From: CAZMXI01 sp964570205
Lineage (GTDB): Bacteria > Planctomycetota > Phycisphaerae > Tepidisphaerales > Tepidisphaeraceae
Direction of reading: 5' to 3'
Assembly: GCA_964570205.1 (NCBI GenBank)
Contig: CAZMXI010000148.1
Span: 1 to 12,247, forward strand
Length of the DNA: 12,247 nucleotides
In this document: one piece after another, positions 1-6,043 of the stretch
Layout: each line of letters begins with the position of its first letter
Position numbering within the stretch: position 1 is the first letter of the stretch
Translations under genes and position numbers: made by a program
Notes under the pieces: generated by a model
The model's input: only the letters and a program-made list of their open reading frames with translations
Told to the model about the DNA's origin: nothing
Database searches by the model: none

Positions 1-42
1 GATTGACAGGCTCGAAGCTGCCAGCAACTGACCTGGACCCGC

Positions 43-780
43 TCAGACCTCAACCGAATCGGGGATTTCCGCGTTGTGCGATACGCTCTGGACATCCTCG
101 TGGTCTTCCAGGATGTCGATCAGCTTCAGGAGTTGCTCCGCGCGATCCTTGTCCACCATCACCGTGCTGTTGGGAACATTGGTGATTTCGCCGGCCTCGA
201 TGGGAACGCCGGTGGCCGCCAGGGCTTCGCGAACCTTGTGAAACTGAGTTGGGGCCGTAATGACCACGAACACTTCACCTTCGTTATTCACATCCTCCGC
301 GCCAGCGTCCAGCGCACGCTCCAGGAGGGTGTCTTCAGCAATGGCGTCAGACTTGATCGTGATCACGCCCTGTTTGGTGAACTGGAATGCGACCGAACCG
401 CTCGTGGCCAGATTGCCGCCGGCGTTTTCAAATATCTTGCGCATCTCCGGCGCGGTCCGGGCACGATTGTTGGTCAGGCCCTCCACCATGAATGCCACGC
501 CACCCGGAGCATATCCTTCGTAGACAACGGATTCATAGTTCTCGCCGCCCAACTCGCCCGTGCCCTTGGCAATGGCCTTCTCAATGGTGTCCTTGGGCAT
601 GTTAGCGGCACGCGCTTCGTCAATGGTATACCGCAGAGTCAGGTTGTCTCTTGGATCGCCGCCGCCGGCGCGGGCCGCAATAATGATCTTGCGGGCGATC
701 TTGCTCCAAACTTTGCCTCGCTTGGCGTCATTGGCGCCTTTCGCTCGTTTGATTTTCGCCCAGTGACTATGTCCGGACAT
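43..780 (-). CDS. yebC: YebC/TACO1-family translation factor
   Basis: This is a cytoplasmic protein of the YebC/TACO1 family. Members were long labelled transcriptional regulators; more recent work links the family to relief of ribosome stalling, notably at proline stretches. The 245-residue length is typical. The N-terminus has the family signature MSGHSHWAKIKRAKG, followed by a basic helical domain (residues 1-75) with the ARAGGGDPRDN segment at 36-45. The middle domain contains YEGYAPGGVAF (87-97) and EGLTNNRARTAPEMR (100-114), and the C-terminal part contains FTKQGVI and an acidic end. The ATG start is supported by GAGG six bases upstream, overlapping the TGA of the preceding TPR gene (TGAGGACTGTCATG). 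The intergenic distance is only 8 nt, so co-translation with the TPR gene is likely. No terminator is visible in the 42 bases left after the stop. Family assignment is very secure; the exact role in this organism is inferred. Confidence 0.96.
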   Translation of the reverse strand: MSGHSHWAKIKRAKGANDAKRGKVWSKIARKIIIAARAGGGDPRDNLTLRYTIDEARAANMPKDTIEKAIAKGTGELGGENYESVVYEGYAPGGVAFMVEGLTNNRARTAPEMRKIFENAGGNLATSGSVAFQFTKQGVITIKSDAIAEDTLLERALDAGAEDVNNEGEVFVVITAPTQFHKVREALAATGVPIEAGEITNVPNSTVMVDKDRAEQLLKLIDILEDHEDVQSVSHNAEIPDSVEV

Positions 781-788
781 GACAGTCC

Positions 789-3455
789 TCAGTTCGTCGC
801 TTGTTTCTGGTCGCCAGCGGCCTCGACCGTCGGCGCGACGTCCACCGGCTGGCCGCCCTGCTGCCGGCGAACTTTCTCCTTCAACTGAATCAGCAGCTTC
901 TTCATCTCTTCCCGCACGGACCGCATCGCCGAAAGCCGTTCCATGGCCCGTTGCCAGGTCCTGAGCGCCTCCTGACGATCGCCCAGACGATACAGCGCGT
1001 CGCCCAGGTGATCCAACACCACCGGATCAGGCTCGTCGCTCACCGCCACGGCTTCAGCGAGGTATCGTTTCGCCTGGTCAAACTTCCCTCGCTTATACAA
1101 CGCCCAGCCAAGCGAATCCAGATACGCCGTATTGTCGGGCTCGGCGGCCACCGCCACACGGATCATCGCCTCCGCACGCTCCATGTTCCGGCCTTCATCC
1201 GCCCACATGTAGCCCAGATCGTTGCAGGCGGGCGGATTGTTCGGATCGAGCTTGAGGATGTCAAGCAAGACGCGCTCGGTCATCCCTTTTTGCTCGACCC
1301 GCTCGTACAAGTGAGCAATGTAGTAGAGTTGATCGGGATCGTCGCCCGCCGCCGCACGCGTCTGATCTAATACGCGGACCGCATCCGCCGTTCTGCCTCT
1401 GCCCGCGTAGAGTTCGACCATGGCCTGGACCAGAGGGCGATTGTCCGGCCGCACCGCGCGCTGCTGCTCGAGCTTGTCGAGCAATTGACTCTCCCGGTTG
1501 CTCGACAGGTGCAATCGTACCAATTGCCCGAGCACCGCAGGGTTCTCCGGTTCCTCAGCAAACAGCTTATCCATGGCTGCGTCGGCCTCGCCGGCCAAGT
1601 TGCTCCGCGTCAGCACCTCCACCTGCAACAACCGTGCCTGAGTGCTGGACGGGGCGGCAGCCAGCCACGCCTGGAGCGACTGGACTGCCTGGGCAACCTG
1701 CCCCTTACGCAGCAACGACTGAAAGACTGCCGCTTGCGCCTCATCGTACGTCGGCTGCTGACGGATTAGATCTCTGAGCATCGCTTCAGACTCAGCATTC
1801 CGGCCGGCCGCATCCAATGCCATTGCCAGCAGCAACTGCATCGACCTTGAGCGGTGGCCCTCGGCAATCGCTTTGCGGAATGCATCCACCGCTTCGGCCG
1901 ACTTCTTCTGAGACAGCAGCAACAGCCCCTTCAGTTCCTGCGCGAATCCCGTTAAACCGCGTCGGCCAGCCTGGTCAATCAACCGTTCGGCTGCCTCGCC
2001 CCGTTGGCGATCGCTCCACTCCGGGCGGCGAAGGTACGAGACCAGAAGCTGTCGATATGCCGGCGCAAAAGGCGGTTCGATCGAGACCGCTTGTTCAAGG
2101 CTCGCTCGGGCAAGGCTGGATCGGCTCCAGATATCGGCCATACGAGCAACCCAATACAACTTCGATGCCCTGGCTTCGGGCAAGACCTGCAACTCCTGTA
2201 CTGTTGACATGCGCAATCGCCGTGCGTCGCGAAGCAGTCGATCCCACAGCGCTTCCATCTCTTCGAGCGAGTCGGGCGCCGCCGCAAGAGCTTCGACGAC
2301 CAGCTTAGCCGCCGCCGACGTATCGTGGCGATTCTGATATAGATCGAACAACCGACGTACGACGCTCGCCTCACCGGGCGACTTCGCCAGTTCGGCAGCC
2401 AGGAGTCGCTCCGCCTCCGGCTCACGCCCGGAAGCCGCCAGTATCTCGGCCAGCGCAAACAGGATCGAGCGATCGCCCTGTCGTTTGGTCAGGATCTGCC
2501 GCAGTTCATCCGTCACCGAGGCACCCTTACCGCCAGCGACATAGACCTCCCGCATGAGCGCCACCGAATCCCGGCTGGCTCGGTGCCCCACAACCAGATC
2601 CGCCACAAGCTGCCTGGCATCGCTATACCGCCTCAGTTTCACCAGTATCCGTGCAATGTGGGATTGAAACACGAAGTTGTTTGGCTCGCGCTCGGCCGCC
2701 TGCCGGTAGCTGCCGAGGGCCCGCTCAAGCTGGCCGTGTTTCTCGGCCAACTGACCAACCTCCATGAGCACAAGCTGTGGCCGGCTCACAAGATAGAAGA
2801 GCTGCGGATTGCCACGAACATTGAGGCGGCCCTCCATGCGATCCAGGAACTTTTCGTATTGCGAAAGGGCGGCGATCTCATAGCCCTTTTGCTGAAGAAC
2901 CCGGGCAAGGAAGAAATCCACCCTGGCGGCATCCTCGGGATGTCGGCGATAGTCAGCCGTGACGGTGGCCAGGCGCAGATGATGCATCGCCCGATCAAGA
3001 TCATGGCGTGCCAAGTACTGCTGACCCAGATGCAGTCGTGTTTCGAGGTGGTCGGGACGAAGCTCGGCCGCTCGCTCCAGGTGCTTGATCCCTGCGGTTC
3101 CCGTCCCGAGGTGGGCAACCCCCAGAGCGAAATGCAGATCGAAGCAATGCGGATCTTTCTCTAACGCCCTTGTTAACAATGAGATAGCGCCGGATCGGTC
3201 GCCCTGAAGCTGTTGGGAGCGGGCCTGCGCGTAGAGTTGGATCGCCTCCAGCGGCGCTGGGCCGCTGGGCTGGGTCGACGGTTGGCCCAGGACCGGCGCT
3301 GGCTCGATCTGTTCCAGCGTCAGCAGCGATGAGTCGGCCGGACGAGTGGCGGCAGCGTGCATCGCTTGAGTAGCTGGGCCCGGCAGCCGTCTGCCGGCAC
3401 ATCCGAGCAGCGCAGCCAGCACCGGAATCGCTACGGCTCGCCATGCGTCTCGCAT
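789..3455 (-). CDS. Large TPR-repeat lipoprotein
   Basis: The 888-residue product appears to be an exported, lipid-anchored protein made almost entirely of tetratricopeptide repeats, which normally mediate protein-protein contacts. Residues 1-19 form a short signal peptide: basic start (R2, R6), hydrophobic core, then a lipobox L16-L17-G18-C19. Degenerate TPR helices run from about residue 65 to 841. The clearest are at 739-841, with motifs CNDLGYMWADEG, AYLDSLGWALYKRG and VLDHLGDALYRLGD spaced about one repeat apart. A charged helix (about 842-862) and a polar tail follow. The open frame extends 95 codons upstream, but that extension lies in antisense of the hisG end and looks non-coding. 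The ATG at 3455 is preferred because it creates the signal peptide and overlaps the hisG TGA by one base (TGATG), an arrangement suggesting translational coupling. No catalytic domain is visible. A role as a cell-envelope scaffold is plausible but is inference. Confidence 0.88.
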   Translation of the reverse strand: MRDAWRAVAIPVLAALLGCAGRRLPGPATQAMHAAATRPADSSLLTLEQIEPAPVLGQPSTQPSGPAPLEAIQLYAQARSQQLQGDRSGAISLLTRALEKDPHCFDLHFALGVAHLGTGTAGIKHLERAAELRPDHLETRLHLGQQYLARHDLDRAMHHLRLATVTADYRRHPEDAARVDFFLARVLQQKGYEIAALSQYEKFLDRMEGRLNVRGNPQLFYLVSRPQLVLMEVGQLAEKHGQLERALGSYRQAAEREPNNFVFQSHIARILVKLRRYSDARQLVADLVVGHRASRDSVALMREVYVAGGKGASVTDELRQILTKRQGDRSILFALAEILAASGREPEAERLLAAELAKSPGEASVVRRLFDLYQNRHDTSAAAKLVVEALAAAPDSLEEMEALWDRLLRDARRLRMSTVQELQVLPEARASKLYWVARMADIWSRSSLARASLEQAVSIEPPFAPAYRQLLVSYLRRPEWSDRQRGEAAERLIDQAGRRGLTGFAQELKGLLLLSQKKSAEAVDAFRKAIAEGHRSRSMQLLLAMALDAAGRNAESEAMLRDLIRQQPTYDEAQAAVFQSLLRKGQVAQAVQSLQAWLAAAPSSTQARLLQVEVLTRSNLAGEADAAMDKLFAEEPENPAVLGQLVRLHLSSNRESQLLDKLEQQRAVRPDNRPLVQAMVELYAGRGRTADAVRVLDQTRAAAGDDPDQLYYIAHLYERVEQKGMTERVLLDILKLDPNNPPACNDLGYMWADEGRNMERAEAMIRVAVAAEPDNTAYLDSLGWALYKRGKFDQAKRYLAEAVAVSDEPDPVVLDHLGDALYRLGDRQEALRTWQRAMERLSAMRSVREEMKKLLIQLKEKVRRQQGGQPVDVAPTVEAAGDQKQATN

Positions 3456-4357
3456 CAGGGTACAACCTTGTTCAGGGGATACGTGATGATGCCGGTCGCC
3501 CCGGCCCGTCTTAGGCGCGGGATCAATTCGCGTTCCTGCTTGTCTTCTAGAATCACTTCGACGGCAACCCAGGCCTGATCGGCCAAGCGGCTGACTGTCG
3601 GGCTCTTCTCCGCCGGCAGGAAACTCACCACCTCGGCAAGCTTGTTCTCCGGCACGTTCATCTTCAACCCGACCTTGGCTCGGGCCTCGATCGCGCCTTT
3701 GAGAAGCATCGCCAGATTCTCCATCTTCTCGCGCTTCCACGAAATCGCCCAGGCATCCTTATTGGCGATGAACCGCGTCGTGCTTCTGAGCAGCGTATCC
3801 ACAATCCGCAGGTTGTTTGCGCGAAGGGATGAGCCGGTCTCGGTGCAATCGACAATGCCATCCAGCAACCTGGCCTTGATCTCGGTTGTTCCCCAGGAAA
3901 ACTCGACCGTAACATTCACGCCCCGAGACTGAAAGTACTTGCGGGTCGTATTGACTAGTTCCGTTGCGACGATACCTCCGGACAGGTCCTCCGGCTTCTG
4001 CACCTTGCTCTCCTCGGGCACGGCCAGCACCCATTTGATCGGGTTCAGGCTCGCCCGGGAATATTCCAGCTCGCAGATTTCGATGACATCGTTGTCATTG
4101 CCATTCTCGACCACCCAGTCATGGCCCGTCAGGCCGCAGTCAATGATGCCATCGCTCACATAACGGCTGATTTCCTGCGCGCGGAACAGCACTGCTGAAA
4201 TCTTCTCGTCATCGACGCGAGGGAACACACTGCGATCCGCGATGCTCACTCGATAACCGGCGCGGCCGAACAGGTCCACCGTGGAATTCTGAAGGCTGCC
4301 GCTGGGCAGACCCAAGCGGAGCGTCGATGCGGGAAGTCGCTCAGTCATGGTTGGCAC
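3455..4357 (-). CDS. hisG: ATP phosphoribosyltransferase, long form
   Basis: HisG catalyses the first committed step of histidine synthesis, joining ATP and PRPP to give phosphoribosyl-ATP, in the cytoplasm. The 300-residue length fits the long form, with a C-terminal regulatory (histidine-binding, HisG_C) domain at about 225-300 ending in AGATGIITYPLNKVVP. No HisZ partner should therefore be needed. The catalytic part starts LRLGLPSGSLQ (13-23) and has GLTGHDWVVEN at 75-85. The PRPP-binding loop is D170-C-T-E-T-G-S-S177, followed by LRANNLRIVD. The first in-frame start is GTG at 4357, preceded by GAGAG four bases upstream; an ATG three codons later (4348) is the alternative. The GTG lies 16 bases after the stop of the upstream HhH gene, and the TGA overlaps the TPR start. 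No other his gene is in the window, so hisG is dispersed and embedded in a translation-factor transcript. Confidence 0.95.
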   Translation of the reverse strand: MPTMTERLPASTLRLGLPSGSLQNSTVDLFGRAGYRVSIADRSVFPRVDDEKISAVLFRAQEISRYVSDGIIDCGLTGHDWVVENGNDNDVIEICELEYSRASLNPIKWVLAVPEESKVQKPEDLSGGIVATELVNTTRKYFQSRGVNVTVEFSWGTTEIKARLLDGIVDCTETGSSLRANNLRIVDTLLRSTTRFIANKDAWAISWKREKMENLAMLLKGAIEARAKVGLKMNVPENKLAEVVSFLPAEKSPTVSRLADQAWVAVEVILEDKQERELIPRLRRAGATGIITYPLNKVVP

Positions 4358-4373
4358 TTAACTCTCTATTACG

Positions 4374-5000
4374 TCAAGCCTTGGATTTCTTGCCGCCACG
4401 CTCGCCCTGCGCGGCATGGCGAATGCACACGAAGAAACTATAGCACTCCTCGCCCTTGAGATTGCTCTCCAGGAACTTCTGGGCATCCTCCAGCGTGGTC
4501 TTGTCGTCAAATATGCCTTCATCGCGCAGATACATCATCATCTGATCATCAATCGGGATCGCGGGGCCTTCAAAGCCGAACATGGCCACATATGCCTCGA
4601 CGAACGGATGGATATTGGGCAGGTCTTTCAGAAACTGCCTGGCATCCTTGCGGTTGACGGCCCGCAGGCGATCCAGACTCAGCGTGTGTTCCTTCTCAAA
4701 GATCGCATTAAGCCCCCGCGTGATCATCTCGACCCGTTTCTCGATGGCCGGATAGCGGGCCCCCAGCAATTCCTGGATTTCCAGGTCTGTGGCGACGCGA
4801 AGCTCGTTGAGATTAACGAACTCCCGGTCAATCAGGCGCATCGCTTCGTCAGCCCGCGTATCGCTGACGTCAAAGCACATTGCGCCGCGCACGAATGCCT
4901 TCAGCGGATCTATGGCCGCCATCGGCGACGGCTTGCACTCTTTGCCCAGTCGCTTCAGCAGGCCCTTGAGTGTTTCAGCATACTTGGATGCGTTCTTCAT
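4374..5000 (-). CDS. Divergent HhH-GPD-fold (endonuclease III-like) protein
   Basis: The 208-residue protein resembles the endonuclease III/HhH-GPD fold of base-excision DNA glycosylases but lacks key parts. Residues 31-55 (DPLKAFVRGAMCFDVSDTRADEAM) match the helix after SPFELLIAVLLSAQATD in E. coli Nth. Residues 127-153 (LPNIHPF...GPAIPIDDQ) align without gaps to the Nth hairpin and catalytic segment LPGVGRKT...PTIAVDTH. In that alignment the conserved hairpin glycines become N129 and H131, the catalytic lysine (Nth K120) becomes F133, and the catalytic aspartate (Nth D138) is kept as D151. The four-cysteine iron-sulphur motif is absent. It cannot be assumed to be an active bifunctional glycosylase; a monofunctional or purely structural/DNA-binding role is possible. 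The alignment is made from memory of Nth. An in-frame TGA four codons upstream fixes the ATG at 5000; no good ribosome-binding site is visible. It lies between rbfA (55-nt gap) and hisG (16-nt gap). The charged tail ends GGKKSKA. Confidence 0.72.
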   Translation of the reverse strand: MKNASKYAETLKGLLKRLGKECKPSPMAAIDPLKAFVRGAMCFDVSDTRADEAMRLIDREFVNLNELRVATDLEIQELLGARYPAIEKRVEMITRGLNAIFEKEHTLSLDRLRAVNRKDARQFLKDLPNIHPFVEAYVAMFGFEGPAIPIDDQMMMYLRDEGIFDDKTTLEDAQKFLESNLKGEECYSFFVCIRHAAQGERGGKKSKA

Positions 5001-5055
5001 CGCTTTTTGTCACTCGCTTCCCAAATGCCCGTTGTCTGCGTCACCTGTGTCCGGC

Positions 5056-5490
5056 TCAGCTTTCCTGCGACGCTTCGTCAGTGGTGTCGCGGGGCGTCTC
5101 TGTCTCAACTCCGGCCTCGCCGGCCCGCTTGCGATCCAACTCCGCGTTCTCTTTCGCCACCTCGTCCAGCAGCCGAAGCACCTCTAATTCCTTCTTGAGC
5201 TGCTCGTCGATGTGGAACAGCAGGTACGGCACCTGCCGGATGCTGAGCGACTTGGTGAGCTTCGTCCGCATCAGCCCCGCCGAGTGCCGCAGCGCGTTCA
5301 GCGCGGCGTTCTGCTGCCCGGGCGTGCCCATGACGGTGATGTAGACGTCGGCCTGCGACAGGTCATCGGTCACTTCGACGCGCGTGATGCTGGGCAGACC
5401 GATCAAGCGAGGATCGCTCAACTCGCGCTGGATGATCATCGCCAGCTCGCGCTGGATAAAGCTTGACAGACGTTCGGTTCTACGCGACAT
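5056..5490 (-). CDS. rbfA: Ribosome-binding factor A
   Basis: RbfA binds immature 30S subunits and assists late maturation of the 16S rRNA 5' end and neck. The 144-residue product has the small KH-like fold typical of the family. Diagnostic segments are SRRTERLSSFIQRELAMIIQREL at the N-terminus, IGLPSITRVEVTDDLSQADVYITVMG (about 30-55), the interrupted-helix motif ALNALRHSAGLMRTKL (63-78) and VPYLLFHIDEQL (88-99). An acidic, low-complexity tail (about 120-144) extends beyond the core. The ATG at 5490 gives the usual MSRRTERL start. An in-frame GTG at 5511 exists, but it lies inside the acceptor stem of the tRNA-like element and would add seven atypical residues. GGATGG about eight bases upstream of the ATG could serve as a weak ribosome-binding site. 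The gene follows infB and DUF503, the expected order; truB, which often follows rbfA, is absent. Confidence 0.95.
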   Translation of the reverse strand: MSRRTERLSSFIQRELAMIIQRELSDPRLIGLPSITRVEVTDDLSQADVYITVMGTPGQQNAALNALRHSAGLMRTKLTKSLSIRQVPYLLFHIDEQLKKELEVLRLLDEVAKENAELDRKRAGEAGVETETPRDTTDEASQES

Positions 5491-5506
5491 AGTTCGCCAT
5501 CCGCAA

Positions 5507-5595
5507 TGCACGGTCGTGGAGTTGAACCACGTTCGAGTCCCCAGTCCGGGGCAACCGCCTATAAGGCGGCTTGAGGAACCGTTCTCCCACCGTGC
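5507..5595 (-). tRNA. Non-standard class II-like tRNA or tRNA-like element (anticodon UAU)
   Basis: The minus strand folds into an 89-nt cloverleaf. The acceptor stem is a perfect 7 bp: GCACGGT (5595-5589) with ACCGTGC (5514-5508). The D-arm is GAG (5586-5584) with CTC (5575-5573), around the loop AACGGTTC with the GG pair. A single A (5572) follows. The anticodon stem is 6 bp (5571-5566 with 5558-5553, one G-U) with loop CTTATAG, U33 present and anticodon UAU (5563-5561). The long variable region (5552-5532) has a CCCC/GGGG stem. The T-stem CGTGG/CCACG is perfect with consensus loop TTCAACT (5526-5520). The discriminator is A5507; CCA is not encoded. Oddities: G instead of U at position 8, short D-loop, possible C32-G38 pairing that tightens the anticodon loop, and a long variable arm, which is not expected for an isoleucine tRNA. 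It ends 16 nt before the rbfA ATG. It may be a non-standard tRNA, a tRNA-like cis element or a tRNA relic; the five intact stems argue against decay. Confidence 0.5.
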
Positions 5596-5622
5596 GAATC
5601 AGCCGACACCTGATCCGCACGG
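5590..5622 (-). promoter_or_regulatory. Long RNA hairpin competing with the tRNA-like acceptor stem
   Basis: On the minus strand CCGTGCGGATCAG (5622-5610) pairs with CTGATTCGCACGG (5602-5590) in 13 consecutive base pairs, one of them G-U, closing a 7-nt loop. The 3' arm contains the first six bases of the tRNA-like element (5595-5590), so this hairpin and the acceptor stem cannot form at the same time. No U-tract follows, so it is not an ordinary intrinsic terminator. It could act as a processing site, a co-transcriptional folding switch or a leader hairpin; which of these is inference. Confidence 0.55.
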
Positions 5623-5688
5623 CATATCGGCGGTACGGGCCTCGTCCCGCAGCGTCGCTTCACCAACCTGCGCTCGTACATACCATTC

Positions 5689-5970
5689 TCACAACAGATC
5701 GATCTGAAAGTCCGTCAGGCTCGCCGACGGATCGTTCCTTACATAATCGACGATCTTGCTCAAGGCGCCCTGGACGTAGCGGGCGTCGTTGCTCACCATG
5801 GCGATCCCCAGAATCGCCCTGCGGTGCTCATCAAGGGCGCCCACTTCGGCGACCGACACGTTGTGGGCATGCGCAAGCCTGTCCTTAAGGCTTTTGACCA
5901 CCCGACGCTTGTCCTTGAGCGACATCGCATCGCCGACGGCCAATTCCAATTGCAGCACTCCAATCACCAT
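5689..5970 (-). CDS. ylxP: DUF503 (YlxP-family) protein
   Basis: This is a 93-residue cytoplasmic protein of the DUF503 family, known from the position between infB and rbfA in Bacillus and other bacteria (ylxP). Its biochemical role is not established. The family features are an N-terminal beta strand (MVIGVLQLELAV), the conserved SLKDKRRVVKSLKDRLAHAHNVSVAEVG segment (17-44) and a second hydrophobic strand AILGIAMVSND (52-62), suggesting a small ferredoxin-like alpha/beta fold. The ATG at 5970 is fixed because an in-frame TGA lies three codons upstream. The preceding 73 bases after the infB stop show no strong Shine-Dalgarno sequence. Length and synteny both agree with the family. A role in translation or ribosome assembly is suggested only by its constant neighbours. 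Confidence 0.92.
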   Translation of the reverse strand: MVIGVLQLELAVGDAMSLKDKRRVVKSLKDRLAHAHNVSVAEVGALDEHRRAILGIAMVSNDARYVQGALSKIVDYVRNDPSASLTDFQIDLL

Positions 5971-6043
5971 GCCGGTTCACGGATGCCGTTCGCCGACCGC
6001 CAGGGTGCATTTCACAGCCGGCGACCGCGAATGACGGGATGAT

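Noticed and set aside
1..42. Terminator after yebC
   Set aside because: Only a tiny GCTG/CAGC stem is visible, without a U-run, and the window ends there.
3456..3740. A 95-codon N-terminal extension of the TPR frame into hisG
   Set aside because: It overlaps the conserved end of hisG in another frame, looks compositionally non-coding, and would bury the signal peptide and lipobox that begin at the ATG at 3455.
5531..5540. GTTCGAGTCC on the plus strand as the T-loop of a plus-strand tRNA
   Set aside because: The flanking five bases do not pair as a T-stem and no acceptor stem is placed correctly; the complete cloverleaf exists only on the minus strand.
5550..5572. The GCCGCC/GGCGG hairpin before rbfA as an intrinsic terminator
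   Set aside because: No U-tract follows on either strand, and the hairpin is explained as the anticodon arm of the cloverleaf.
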